Counted from the stretch's first letter, positions 25,754 through 34,604 are shown. The stretch is DNA of 40,963 nt from Yoonia sp. (GCA_029250945.1 JAQXEG010000014.1:1-40963), one strand, 5' to 3'. The notes: generated from the letters alone by a model not told the origin. Made by a program: numbers and translations.

Positions 25754-27475
25754 ATGTTTGCACTTGTCCGTCGAAACCCAGCGCCGATTGCCGTCTATCT
25801 GACGCTTGTCGTGGCCTTTGTGACAGGGGTCTGGTGGTATGGGTATGCGGCGGCGTTGGCCCAGTTGGATCGGCGGGCGCAGTCTGATCTGGCATTGGCG
25901 GCAGATAGTTTGACCGGTGAGTTGCGGCGGTTTAGGGAATTGGCCGTGCTGACCGCCGACCGCCCTGAACTTGCGGCCGTGCTGGCCGGATCAGGCACGC
26001 TAGAGGCGGTGGCACCCATCCTGCAAACAATCGGGGATAAGTCGGGGGCGTTGGACATTGTGTTGCTGGGTCCCGATGGGGCGCCGCAATCAGGCACGCA
26101 ATCGGCGCCAGCATTCTCACACGCAGGCACGCCTTATTTTGAACGGGCGATGGACGGCGCACTTGGCGTGGATCACCCCGTCCGCGACGAGTCGCGCACA
26201 TTTGTTTTCGCCGCACCTGTGTTTTCCGATCTTGGCCCGGTGATTGGCGTCTTGCTGGTTTACGCAGGCGTTGAGGGCGTTGAAGGCACATGGCGCGGTG
26301 CGCGACCGGTCCTGTTTTTCACGGATGAGGCTGGAGTGGTATTTGTGTCCAACCGGTCCGAACTGGTGATGCGAGCGCGCACGCAAGGCGATTTCCTGCG
26401 CTATACATCACGGGATTTGCGCGGCGTTGATGTGTGGCGCGTATCCGGCAGCCGCTATGTGCCCGCCCGCGCGGTGCATCGCACGATGGACTTGCCCGTG
26501 ATTGATATGGTCGGCGAGGTACTGTTGGATGCGTCACCCGCCCGCCAGATTGCATTGCTACAGGCGGCGGTTGCCGCGGCGCTTTGCCTTGCATTCGGGG
26601 CGCTTTTGTTTCTTGCGACCCAGCGTCGTCTGACCTTGGCAGAGGCGAATGCAAAGCTGGAACACCGCGTCGCGGACCGCACGGCACAACTATCGTCTGC
26701 AAACCTGTCACTGCGCCGCGAGGTCGAGGAACGGCGCGCCGCACAGATGCAACTGACCAAGGCCCAAGCTGATTTGGTGCAGGCGGGCAAACTGTCAGCG
26801 CTTGGCCAAATGTCGGCGGGCATCAGTCACGAGCTAAACCAACCCCTGATGGCGATCCAGTCGTTTGCTGAAAACGGCCAAGCCTTCATGGCACGCGGGC
26901 AGGGGGATGTTGCGGCGCAAAACCTCGGGAAAATTTCAGAGCTGGCGCACCGGATGGGGCGGATCATCCGCAATTTGCGCGCCTTTGCCCGCCAAGAAAG
27001 CGAACCCTTGGGCAATGTGGATGTGGCCCGGGTGGTCGATGCCGTGCTGGAATTGCTGACGCCCAAGATCACCAAAGCGGGTGTGCGTGTCCATTGGGAC
27101 GCCCCTGACGGTATCATCGTTCGCGCAGGCGAGGTGCGATTACAGCAGGTTGTTCTAAACCTCGCGGCGAATGCGATTGATGCGATGGAATTGTCCGACC
27201 CCAAGGTGCTGACCATCAGCGTTACGCATGATGCGGACCGGATCATCCTATCGGTGCGCGACACGGGGCCGGGCATCACGGAACCAGAAAAGATATTTGA
27301 TCCCTTCTACACCACCAAAGCCATCGGTGCTGCAGAAGGGATGGGCCTTGGCCTGTCGATTTCATATGGATTGGTGCAAAGTTTCGGCGGCATGATCCGT
27401 GGCCGCAACCACGTAGACTGCGGCGCGGTGTTCGCGGTCACTTTGATCCCCACAGATGGGCAAAAGGCAGGATGA
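25754..27475 (+). CDS. dctB: C4-dicarboxylate sensor histidine kinase, DctB-like
   Basis: Membrane sensor of 573 residues. TM1 is at about 11-31, a periplasmic sensing domain at about 32-270 and TM2 at about 276-297. A coiled coil (EANAKLEHRVADRTAQL) leads to the HisKA box with phospho-acceptor H359 in GISHELNQPLMAIQSF. The ATPase domain shows N box NLAANAIDAM, G1 DTGPGI, F box FDPFYTT and G2 GMGLGLS. This layout and the neighbouring dctPQM genes point to sensing of succinate, malate or fumarate. The stop overlaps the dctD start (ATGA). Confidence 0.9.
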   Translation: MFALVRRNPAPIAVYLTLVVAFVTGVWWYGYAAALAQLDRRAQSDLALAADSLTGELRRFRELAVLTADRPELAAVLAGSGTLEAVAPILQTIGDKSGALDIVLLGPDGAPQSGTQSAPAFSHAGTPYFERAMDGALGVDHPVRDESRTFVFAAPVFSDLGPVIGVLLVYAGVEGVEGTWRGARPVLFFTDEAGVVFVSNRSELVMRARTQGDFLRYTSRDLRGVDVWRVSGSRYVPARAVHRTMDLPVIDMVGEVLLDASPARQIALLQAAVAAALCLAFGALLFLATQRRLTLAEANAKLEHRVADRTAQLSSANLSLRREVEERRAAQMQLTKAQADLVQAGKLSALGQMSAGISHELNQPLMAIQSFAENGQAFMARGQGDVAAQNLGKISELAHRMGRIIRNLRAFARQESEPLGNVDVARVVDAVLELLTPKITKAGVRVHWDAPDGIIVRAGEVRLQQVVLNLAANAIDAMELSDPKVLTISVTHDADRIILSVRDTGPGITEPEKIFDPFYTTKAIGAAEGMGLGLSISYGLVQSFGGMIRGRNHVDCGAVFAVTLIPTDGQKAG

Positions 27476-28686
27476 CGATGAAGGTTCTTTTGGTCGATGA
27501 TGATCCTGCAATTCGAGAAGCGTTGGGCCAAACGCTGGAGCTTGAGGGGTTAACGCCCGTTCTGGCAGGCTCGTTTCTGGCGGTAAAGGATCATTTGACG
27601 CCAACCTTCGACGGTGTTGTCGTGACTGATATGCGCATGCCGGGCCGTGACGGATTTCATCTTCTGGATTATGCACGTAAAACCGATCCTGACCTGCCGG
27701 TGATTTTGCTCACGGGCGAAGGTGACATCCCAATGGCGGTCAAGGCGATCGCCTCTGGCGCGTATGATTTCTTGGAAAAACCCTGTGGGCCATCGGCGTT
27801 TCTGGCGGTGGTGACGCGCGCGCTGAAGGCCCGTGGTTTGGTGCTGGAAAACCGGCGCCTTGCCGCAGCGGTGGCGCAGGGGGATGCCGCGTCCCGCCTT
27901 CTGCGTGGCGTGTCGCCCCAAGCGGATGAATTGCGCAGCCAATCCCGCCGTGTTGCCGCCCTTGGCACTGACGCATTGATCACAGGGGATCGTGGGTCGG
28001 GTACGGCCAAAGTGGCCGAGGTCGTCCATCTTTTGTCGCCAGCCGCCGCGCGTGCGTTTGTGAAACAATCAGCGGGACAGCTGGATGTTAGTAGCTTGGC
28101 GCATGTGCTCGACCGCGCAGCAGGTGGCACGTTGTATCTGGATGAGATCACGCGCCTCCCCGAAGACGTACAATACGCGTTGCTTGACCGGATTGAGGGC
28201 GGCGCAGGTGCGCGTATCCTTGCGGGGACCACGGTGCCGATTGAGCCGGGCGATTTGCTTGAGGATTTGTTTTACCATTTCGACATTCTGCGCATCCACA
28301 TCCCGCCATTGTGCGGGCGCAAGGTCGATATTCCTGTGCTGTTTCGCCACTATGTCGAACAGGCCTGTGAACAGGCCAACCTGCCCATGCCCGATATTGG
28401 GAGCGAGGTTATCGCCCGTCTGATGGCGCAAGACTGGCCTGGCAACGCGCGCGCCCTTGTGAATGCTGCGATGCGGTTCGCCATGGGATTGGACGATACC
28501 GATGATGTAGAGGAGCAGGGCCTTGCCGTGCAAATGGCAGCCGTGGAACGATCACTTTTGATCGCCGCACTTCAGCGCAATCAGGGCCGTGCCGGTGACA
28601 CGGCGACCGATCTGATGCTGGCGCGCAAAACATTCTACGACAAGCTGGCGCGACATAATTTGCGTTGCGAAGACTACCGGATGTAG
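27472..28686 (+). CDS. dctD: DctD-like response regulator with degenerate AAA+ domain
   Basis: Response regulator of 404 residues, partner of DctB. The receiver domain is intact (DDD at 9-11, phospho-site D53 in VVVTDMRMPG, K of FLEKPCG). The central NtrC-type AAA+ domain is degenerate. Walker A reads GDRGSGTAK with no lysine at the expected place, and the stretch that should hold ELFGHE and GAFTGA is missing, so RAFVKQSAGQ runs almost directly to GGTLYLDEI. The Walker B, LEDLFYHFDILRIHIPPL and WPGNARALVNAAMRF parts remain. The C-terminal Fis-type HTH is present (LMLARKTFYDKLARHNL). It probably binds DNA but cannot remodel sigma-54 polymerase. Confidence 0.88.
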   Translation: MTMKVLLVDDDPAIREALGQTLELEGLTPVLAGSFLAVKDHLTPTFDGVVVTDMRMPGRDGFHLLDYARKTDPDLPVILLTGEGDIPMAVKAIASGAYDFLEKPCGPSAFLAVVTRALKARGLVLENRRLAAAVAQGDAASRLLRGVSPQADELRSQSRRVAALGTDALITGDRGSGTAKVAEVVHLLSPAAARAFVKQSAGQLDVSSLAHVLDRAAGGTLYLDEITRLPEDVQYALLDRIEGGAGARILAGTTVPIEPGDLLEDLFYHFDILRIHIPPLCGRKVDIPVLFRHYVEQACEQANLPMPDIGSEVIARLMAQDWPGNARALVNAAMRFAMGLDDTDDVEEQGLAVQMAAVERSLLIAALQRNQGRAGDTATDLMLARKTFYDKLARHNLRCEDYRM

Positions 28687-28689
28687 GCA

Positions 28690-28740
28690 TGTGCGGAATT
28701 CCGCACAGATTGCGCTAACATTTGTGTGGAATTTCGCCCG
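28690..28740. promoter_or_regulatory. Tandem operator sites upstream of dctP
   Basis: The first site is a perfect 18-base palindrome, TGTGCGGAATTCCGCACA (28690-28707). A related site, TGTGTGGAATTTCGCCCG (28723-28740), matches it at 14 of 18 positions, 33 bases away, about three helical turns. Position between dctD and dctP suggests DctD binding sites. I found no convincing sigma-54 -24/-12 element (GG-N10-GC) in 28741-28883. Confidence 0.65.
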
Positions 28741-28883
28741 TTGATTTGTTCAATTTTCGAAAGTTACGGAAAATCAATGCGTTGCCGGGGTGAAAATTGT
28801 GATTGCCCCCCACGTCCGCGTATCGTCTGATATCGCACATGGGGGATAATGCGCCCCGCAACGATGTTCTGGGAGGAACCACA

Positions 28884-29900
28884 ATGACATTTTTGAAGAA
28901 CGCCGCCATGGTCGCGGCGATGTCTGTTGCCGCAAATGCGGCCTATGCTGATGCCCACTCTGGCGGCTGTGATGACGGTGAGATCGTAATCAAGTTCAGC
29001 CACGTCACCAACACAGACAAGCACCCCAAGGGGATCGCGGCGAGCCTGTTGCAGGAACGCGTGAACGCTGAAATGGACGGCACGATGTGCATGGAAGTGT
29101 TCCCATCCAGCCAGCTTTACAACGATAACCAAGTCCTCGAGGCGATGCTGCAAGGCGACGTGCAGATGGCGGCGCCGTCACTGTCCAAGTTCGAAGCCTT
29201 TACCAAGCAGTTCCGCATTTTCGATCTGCCGTTCATGTTCACCAACATCGAAGCCGTGGACGCGTTCCAGACGTCCGAGACCGGTCAGGCGATGAAAGAC
29301 AGCATGCAGCGTCGTGGTTTGCAGGGGCTGCAATTCTGGCACAACGGCATGAAGCAGTTTTCGGCCAACGTTCCGCTGAACCTGCCAACTGACGCCGAGG
29401 GGCTGAAGTTCCGCGTGCAAAACTCTGACGTCCTGGTCGCGCAGATGTCCGCGCTGGGTGCATCCCCGCAGCCAATGGCATTTTCCGAAGTTTACGGTGC
29501 CTTGCAGACGGGTGTTGTAGACGGTCAGGAAAACACATGGTCTAACATCTACGGCAAGAAGTTCTTTGAGGTGCAGGACGGCACCACAGAAACCAACCAC
29601 GGCATCATTGACTATCTTGTTGTGACGTCTGTGGACTTCCTCGACAGTCTTGATGCGCCTGTGCGTGACCAGCTAATGATGATCCTCGAAGAGGTCACGC
29701 TGACCCGCAACAGTGAGGCATTCGCTGTCAACGAAGAGGCTAAGCAAGCTGTGATCGACGCCGGTGGCGAAGTACGCCAGCTAACCGCAGATCAGCGCGC
29801 CGCATGGGTTGCTGCGATGAAACCCGTCTGGGAACAGTTCGTCGGCGATGTTGGCCAAGAAAACATCGACGCGGCTCAGAAAATCAACATGGGTCTATAA
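28884..29900 (+). CDS. dctP: TRAP transporter solute-binding protein DctP
   Basis: Periplasmic receptor of 338 residues for C4-dicarboxylates. The signal peptide is about residues 1-23, with likely cleavage after an A-x-A in NAAYADA. The mature part has IVIKFSHVTNTDKHPKG, MEVFPSSQLYNDNQVLEAM and FRVQNSDVLVAQMSALGASP, with the arginine that usually binds the carboxylate, and GVVDGQENTWSNIYGKKF. GGGAGGAACC precedes the ATG at 28884; an in-frame start at 28803 would remove the signal peptide from the N-terminus. Transcription is likely driven from the tandem operator region. Confidence 0.95.
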   Translation: MTFLKNAAMVAAMSVAANAAYADAHSGGCDDGEIVIKFSHVTNTDKHPKGIAASLLQERVNAEMDGTMCMEVFPSSQLYNDNQVLEAMLQGDVQMAAPSLSKFEAFTKQFRIFDLPFMFTNIEAVDAFQTSETGQAMKDSMQRRGLQGLQFWHNGMKQFSANVPLNLPTDAEGLKFRVQNSDVLVAQMSALGASPQPMAFSEVYGALQTGVVDGQENTWSNIYGKKFFEVQDGTTETNHGIIDYLVVTSVDFLDSLDAPVRDQLMMILEEVTLTRNSEAFAVNEEAKQAVIDAGGEVRQLTADQRAAWVAAMKPVWEQFVGDVGQENIDAAQKINMGL

Positions 29901-29910
29901 TTGACCTTGC

Positions 29911-29943
29911 GGCGGGGCGGTTTTCATCGCCCCGCCACTTTTT
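29911..29943 (+). terminator. Hairpin after dctP, probable attenuator
   Basis: Arms GGCGGGGCG (29911-29919) and CGCCCCGCC (29928-29936) are followed by ACTTTTT. It is terminator-like but stands inside the dctPQM operon, 33 bases before dctQ. It probably lowers dctQM expression relative to the abundant binding protein and may protect the dctP message 3' end. Confidence 0.75.
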
Positions 29944-29976
29944 GATTTCACGACATTATTGGGGGAGGGGACCGCG

Positions 29977-30663
29977 ATGTCGGGCACCCAAGATGCGCTA
30001 ACCAGCCGGTTTGGCCACGCAATTTCATACCTTGAAGAAACGATAATCGCCATGTTGCTGGGCCTGATGGTCATGGTGACGTTTGCGAATGTGGTCCTGC
30101 GCTACGCGTTCTCATCGTCCCTGCTGTGGGGGTTGGAGGTCACGTTGATCCTATTCGCATGGCTTGTGCTGTTTGGAATTTCCTACGGGTTCAAGATCAC
30201 GGCGCATCTGGGCGTCGACGCGGTCATCAACGCGGTGTCCGCAGGGCCGCGCAAGGTGCTTGTCATGCTGTCGGCCATCGCCTGCATTGCCTATGGTGGG
30301 TTGTTGATGAAAGGGGCTTGGGATTATTGGGCGCCGTTTGGCGGCTATCAACAGACCACAGGGCGCGTCATCCCCACAGGGTTCAATGACCGCACCCGCG
30401 ATCAGGGCTGGTATGAGACCGAACAGGTGCCGATCCCCTTTGCGCAGACCTATTTGGAAAAAACGTTCAACATGGGCGAGGAATACGAAAAGCTCCCCCG
30501 CTTTATCCCCTATGTCATGCTGCCGTTTGGCGTGGCGTTGATGTTGTTCCGCATTTTGCAAGCCACCGCTGGCATCGCCACGGGCCGCCGCAAATCAATG
30601 ATCGCCAGCCACGAGGCCGAAGAGGCCGTCGCAGACGTGGCCCACATGAATAAGGACGCTTAG
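29977..30663 (+). CDS. dctQ: TRAP transporter small permease DctQ
   Basis: Four-helix inner-membrane subunit of 228 residues that couples to DctM. Helices are visible at TIIAMLLGLMVMVTFANVVL, WGLEVTLILFAWLVLFGIS, VLVMLSAIACIAYGGLL and YVMLPFGVALMLFRILQ. It has a long loop between the third and fourth helices, making it larger than minimal DctQ, as in C4-dicarboxylate systems. A strong GGGGAGGGG lies before the ATG at 29977. It ends 3 bases before dctM. Confidence 0.92.
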   Translation: MSGTQDALTSRFGHAISYLEETIIAMLLGLMVMVTFANVVLRYAFSSSLLWGLEVTLILFAWLVLFGISYGFKITAHLGVDAVINAVSAGPRKVLVMLSAIACIAYGGLLMKGAWDYWAPFGGYQQTTGRVIPTGFNDRTRDQGWYETEQVPIPFAQTYLEKTFNMGEEYEKLPRFIPYVMLPFGVALMLFRILQATAGIATGRRKSMIASHEAEEAVADVAHMNKDA

Positions 30664-30666
30664 GTC

Positions 30667-32082
30667 ATGGATGTTGTTCTATTATTCGCGATGATCGTTG
30701 GGATGCTTTTGATCGGCGTGCCGATTGCAGTGTCGCTTGGCCTGTCGTCGATAATCTTTCTGCTGGCGTTCTCTGATACGTCGCTCGCGTCGGTGGCGCA
30801 GTCGCTTTATCAGGCCATGGCGGGGCACTACACATTGCTCGCGATCCCGTTTTTCGTGCTGGCGTCGACGTTTATGTCGACCGGCGGTGTGGCCAAGCGG
30901 ATCATCCGGTTTTCCATCGCTTGTGTCGGCCACCTTCAGGGCGGCTTGGCAATTGCAGGCGTTTTGGCCTGTATGATGTTTGCGGCTTTGTCCGGATCAT
31001 CACCCGCGACTGTTGTTGCTATCGGGTCCATCGTGATCGCGGCCATGCGGCAGGTCGGATATACCAAGGAATTCGCGGCAGGCGTGATCTGTAACGCGGG
31101 CACATTGGGCATTCTGATCCCTCCGTCCATCGTGATGGTGGTCTATGCATCGGCCACTGACGTATCGGTCGGCCGCATGTTCCTTGCCGGTGTGATCCCC
31201 GGTATTCTGGCAGGCACGATGTTGATGGTCGCCATCTATATCATGGCGCGGATCAAAAATATGCCCAAGGGCGAATGGCAGGGCTGGGGCGAGGTGTTTG
31301 CCTCGTTCCGTGACGCCGTCTGGGGCCTGTTGCTGATCGTCATTATCATGGGTGGCATTTACGGTCACCCGTGGATTTCAACCCAAGGCATTGTCTGGAA
31401 ACCTGGTTCGTTCACCCCGACCGAGGCCGCAGCGGTGGCATCAGTCTATGCGTTCATCGTGGCGACGTTCATCTACCGCGATATGGGGCCATTGGCCGGT
31501 GTCGACGGTGGTGCGCCTGTGTCACTGCTGCGCAAACCGCAGGCGCTGATCACGGGCTGGTTTCATGGCGATACACGCAAGGCGCTGTTTGAGGGCGGTA
31601 AGCTGACGGTGACGCTGATGTTTATCATCGCCAACGCGCTGATCCTGAAACACGTGCTTACCGACGAGCAGATCCCGCAGCATATCGCCGAGGCGATGCT
31701 GTCCGCAGGCATGGGTCCGGTGATGTTCCTGATCGTGGTGAATGTGATTCTGTTGATCGGTGGTCAGTTCATGGAGCCATCGGGCCTGATTGTGATCGTG
31801 GCGCCCTTGGTTTTTCCCATCGCGATATCGCTGGGCATTGATCCGATCCATCTGGGCATCATCATGGTGGTGAACATGGAGATCGGGATGATCACGCCAC
31901 CTGTCGGGCTGAATTTGTTTGTGACGTCGGGCGTTGCGGGCATGCCGATGATGGCCGTTGTGCGCGCGGCATTGCCTTTCTTGGCCGTGTTATTCGTGTT
32001 CCTGATCATGATCACCTACATCCCGTTCTTGTCGACCTATTTGCCGACAACCTTCATGGGGCCAGAGATCATAACCAACTAA
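30667..32082 (+). CDS. dctM: TRAP transporter large permease DctM
   Basis: The 471-residue sodium-driven permease subunit with about 12 membrane segments. Family motifs are ALSGSSPATVVAIGSIVI, GVICNAGTLGILIPPSIVMV and, in the C-terminal half, MEIGMITPPVGLNLFVTSG. A cytoplasmic loop (about 275-305) is longer than in the shortest DctM proteins. It follows dctQ by 3 bases and is the last gene of dctPQM, closed by a terminator at 32120. Confidence 0.95.
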   Translation: MDVVLLFAMIVGMLLIGVPIAVSLGLSSIIFLLAFSDTSLASVAQSLYQAMAGHYTLLAIPFFVLASTFMSTGGVAKRIIRFSIACVGHLQGGLAIAGVLACMMFAALSGSSPATVVAIGSIVIAAMRQVGYTKEFAAGVICNAGTLGILIPPSIVMVVYASATDVSVGRMFLAGVIPGILAGTMLMVAIYIMARIKNMPKGEWQGWGEVFASFRDAVWGLLLIVIIMGGIYGHPWISTQGIVWKPGSFTPTEAAAVASVYAFIVATFIYRDMGPLAGVDGGAPVSLLRKPQALITGWFHGDTRKALFEGGKLTVTLMFIIANALILKHVLTDEQIPQHIAEAMLSAGMGPVMFLIVVNVILLIGGQFMEPSGLIVIVAPLVFPIAISLGIDPIHLGIIMVVNMEIGMITPPVGLNLFVTSGVAGMPMMAVVRAALPFLAVLFVFLIMITYIPFLSTYLPTTFMGPEIITN

Positions 32083-32119
32083 AATGTGCGCTACCGCGCA
32101 TTTGGAATAAGGCAAAATG

Positions 32120-32154
32120 AAAGGCGACGCATCATTGTTGGTGCGTCGCCTTTT
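32120..32154. terminator. Bidirectional terminator of dctM and tpiA
   Basis: Arms AAAGGCGACGCA and TGCGTCGCCTTTT pair perfectly around a ten-base loop, with a T tract on the plus side and an A run on the other. It lies between the converging dctM and tpiA genes. Confidence 0.88.
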
Positions 32155-32194
32155 GCATGCGTTGTGTATGCATATTTATACTTTGAAGAAGCCG

Positions 32195-32923
32195 TTAGCT
32201 TTGCGCGAGGGAATCGATGATGGGGGTGAAGTCATCCGCTTTCAGGCTGGCCCCGCCGACGAGGGCGCCATCGACATCTGGGATTGCAAAAATCTCTGCC
32301 GCATTGCTGGCTTTGACCGAACCACCGTAAAGGATGCTGAAATCAGCGCCGTCGGTGAACCGTGCGGCAAGGTGGGTGCGAATGTGGGCGTGCACTTCGG
32401 CGATTTGATCGGTTGTGGGGACTTTGCCGGTGCCAATGGCCCAGACCGGTTCATAGGCGATCACGGTATTGGTTGCGGTGGCCGTGTCAGGAACTGACCC
32501 GGCCAATTGCGTGTCGATTAGCGTCAGGGTGTCGCCTGCTTCGCGGACATCCAGTGTTTCGCCGATGCAAATGATTGCTGTTAGATTTGCAGCATAGGCG
32601 GCGGCGGATTTCGCGTTGATCGTCGCGTCATCTTCGCCATGATCTGTGCGCCGTTCGGAATGTCCTGTGAGCGTGTAGGCTGCCCCCGCATCGGCGAGCT
32701 GTGCCGCGCTGATATCGCCGGTGTGGGCGCCCTTGTCCGCAGTGTGGCAATCCTGACCGCCTGTGGCGAGGGAAAGTTGTGCGATTTGTGCCAGGAGCGT
32801 CGCGGGCGGGCAGAGCAGGGTGGTAACGTTCCCATTGGGGTGGTCGGCGATTGCCTTGGCCTCTTCTACGGCGGTGGTGAGCCCGTTCATTTTCCAGTTT
32901 CCGGCGGCGATTTTGCGGCGCAT
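32195..32923 (-). CDS. tpiA: Triosephosphate isomerase
   Basis: Interconverts dihydroxyacetone phosphate and glyceraldehyde 3-phosphate. The 242-residue TIM barrel starts MRRKIAAGNWKMNG with the catalytic lysine in NWKMN. The catalytic histidine is in TGHSERR and the glutamate in AYEPVWAIGTGK; the phosphate loop is ILYGGSV. The ATG at 32923 follows AGGGATGATC; the longer frame to 32962 lacks homology. The 110 bases to the divergent oxygenase gene hold the promoters. Confidence 0.95.
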   Translation of the reverse strand: MRRKIAAGNWKMNGLTTAVEEAKAIADHPNGNVTTLLCPPATLLAQIAQLSLATGGQDCHTADKGAHTGDISAAQLADAGAAYTLTGHSERRTDHGEDDATINAKSAAAYAANLTAIICIGETLDVREAGDTLTLIDTQLAGSVPDTATATNTVIAYEPVWAIGTGKVPTTDQIAEVHAHIRTHLAARFTDGADFSILYGGSVKASNAAEIFAIPDVDGALVGGASLKADDFTPIIDSLAQS

Positions 32924-33033
32924 GTGATCATCCCTTTGTGCGAATTTCCTCTGTGCTATCAAACATAATCAGGGGTTGCAAAGCTGGGGGGCGTGTCGCA
33001 TCCATCGGGCGCGAGATTGAAGGAGCAGTGATA

Positions 33034-33951
33034 ATGACCCATGATATTCCACGCATTGATGCGGCTAAACTGATTGCAGGGGATGGCGAGGGGATGGCGC
33101 AAGTGGCCGCAGCAGCGACCGGCGTTGGGTTCATGACGGTTTTCAATACGCCGCTGTCGTCCGCGACGGTTGAGGAGATGATCGCATCCTATGCCGCGTT
33201 CTTTCACCTGCCTTCATCGCAAAAAGCGGCGTATGATATGGCGGCGACAGGATCCAACCGCGGCTGGGGCGCGCCGGGATCCGAGCAGGTCGATCCTGAT
33301 GCCAATCCTGACTATAAACAGGTCTTTGATTGTGGTCTGACCCTTGTTGAGGATGATCCCATCGCGGATGAGAACCTTTCGTTTTATACACCCAACCTTT
33401 GGCCGATAGACCCTAGCGGTTTTGCGGAAAAATTACAGGCTTATTACCTGCAAAGCACTGAATTCGCGCTTGATCTGCTGTGCACGATTGCGGATGCGGT
33501 CGGCGAAGACGGGGAGTTCTTTCGTGACAAATTTAGCCGACCCATGGCGTTATTGCGCGGGAATTTCTATCCTGAACGGCCTGCTTGGGCCATGGATAAG
33601 GATTTTGGCATTGCGACCCATACCGACTATGGGTGTCTGACGCTTTTGGCCACGGATGGATCACCGGGGTTAGAGGTGCGCAAGCGGGGTGGCGGCTGGA
33701 TTCCCTTGTCGGCCCCACCGGGTGAGTTTGTGATCAATTTCGGTGAAATGTTAGAAATGTGGACTGGTGGCAAGGTCAAGGCGACGCCACACCGTGTGAT
33801 CGGGACGCAGGCGGAACGCATCTCGATCCCGCTGTTTTTCAACCCCAATCACGACGTGAATGTTGCCCCCGCCAGATCAGAACCAATCGAGGCTTGGGCG
33901 CATCTTAAGAAGCGATATGATGAAACCTACGTGCACTTGCAGACATCATAG
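33034..33951 (+). CDS. 2-Oxoglutarate/Fe(II) oxygenase, isopenicillin N synthase-like
   Basis: A 305-residue non-heme iron oxygenase. The iron ligands are H and D of THTDYGCLTLL and H of ATPHRVIG. The RxS pair in ERISIPLFF should bind 2-oxoglutarate. The N-terminal DIOX_N region is IPRIDAAKL through YAAFFHLPSSQK. Substrate is unknown; relatives in this branch are usually annotated as isopenicillin N synthase family without evidence for antibiotic synthesis. AAGGAG lies before the ATG at 33034. The stop overlaps the convergent TfoX-like gene by 6 bases. Confidence 0.9.
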   Translation: MTHDIPRIDAAKLIAGDGEGMAQVAAAATGVGFMTVFNTPLSSATVEEMIASYAAFFHLPSSQKAAYDMAATGSNRGWGAPGSEQVDPDANPDYKQVFDCGLTLVEDDPIADENLSFYTPNLWPIDPSGFAEKLQAYYLQSTEFALDLLCTIADAVGEDGEFFRDKFSRPMALLRGNFYPERPAWAMDKDFGIATHTDYGCLTLLATDGSPGLEVRKRGGGWIPLSAPPGEFVINFGEMLEMWTGGKVKATPHRVIGTQAERISIPLFFNPNHDVNVAPARSEPIEAWAHLKKRYDETYVHLQTS

Positions 33952-34209
33952 ATCACGTAGCGCTTGGCGGGCGAGGTCACAGGCCTGAATCGGATCATCA
34001 AGCACGGCCTCGGGCAAACCCCAATAGGGCATATTGTGGAATTGCTTACCGCCATCATTGGCCAGTTGCTCGGCCAAAGATCCCTTGCATTTCAAATAGA
34101 TGCGGCCTTCGCCGCTCACGAGGCTAAACACAGTACCATCTTGGTAAATACAGATACCGCCGAACATTTTGCGCATCGTCAGCGGGCCGACTTGTGCAAA
34201 AAGATCCAT
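33946..34209 (-). CDS. TfoX N-terminal-domain protein
   Basis: An 87-residue protein with the TfoX_N pattern: LTMRKMFGGICIYQDGTVFS, GRIYLKCKG, MPYWGLPEAVLDD. TfoX/Sxy proteins promote competence in some gammaproteobacteria; single-domain alphaproteobacterial versions have no proven role. The first ATG is at 34209, but the frame continues upstream as IAVSDADIAFA, which looks coding. The codon where a start is expected is ATT (34242-34240), overlapping the iscA stop in TAATT. Either a rare ATT start is used or an ATG was lost by one base change. Confidence 0.8.
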   Translation of the reverse strand: MDLFAQVGPLTMRKMFGGICIYQDGTVFSLVSGEGRIYLKCKGSLAEQLANDGGKQFHNMPYWGLPEAVLDDPIQACDLARQALRDL

Positions 34210-34241
34210 CGCAAAGGCGATATCAGCGTCAGAGACGGCAA

Positions 34242-34604
34242 TTATTTTGCGCCAAGGGCGTCGTCGAATTTGATGGATTCACCGCAGCCGCAGGCATCAA
34301 CAACGTTTGGGTTGCGAAATTTGAAGCCGGATTCCAGCAGGGACGTTTCATAGTCGATTTCTGTTCCGAACAGGAACATCTGCGCCATGGGGGCAATCAT
34401 CACGCGCGCGCCGTCGGTTTCAACAACCTCATCCATCGCGTTGATTTCGTTGACGTATTCCATGGTGTATTCCATGCCCGCACAGCCGCCTTTTTTGACG
34501 CCGATGCGCAAGCCCTCTGATCCGTCTTGGGCCATGAGCTTGGCAATTTGTGCCGCCGCCTTAGAGGTGATGGACACCGCTTGCTTACCTGGAATGCCGA
34601 ACAT
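34242..34604 (-). CDS. A-type Fe-S carrier (IscA/SufA family)
   Basis: A 120-residue HesB/IscA protein that carries or inserts Fe-S clusters. The three conserved cysteines are in KKGGCAGMEY and DACGCGES. AAGGAG precedes the ATG at 34604; the longer frame to 34700 overlaps the upstream gene. It follows a SufT-like gene on the same strand by 41 bases, which supports a SUF-type assembly role, so SufA is the better functional guess. Confidence 0.92.
   Translation of the reverse strand: MFGIPGKQAVSITSKAAAQIAKLMAQDGSEGLRIGVKKGGCAGMEYTMEYVNEINAMDEVVETDGARVMIAPMAQMFLFGTEIDYETSLLESGFKFRNPNVVDACGCGESIKFDDALGAK

Noticed and set aside
28690..28707. The dctD-dctP palindrome as a terminator of dctBD
   Set aside because: It is a continuous 18-base palindrome with no loop and no T tract after it, which fits a protein-binding site better.
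28741..28883. Sigma-54 promoter upstream of dctP
   Set aside because: By eye no GG-N10-GC pair with the usual TGGC/TTGC context is present; the nearest G-rich and TTGC pieces have the wrong spacing.
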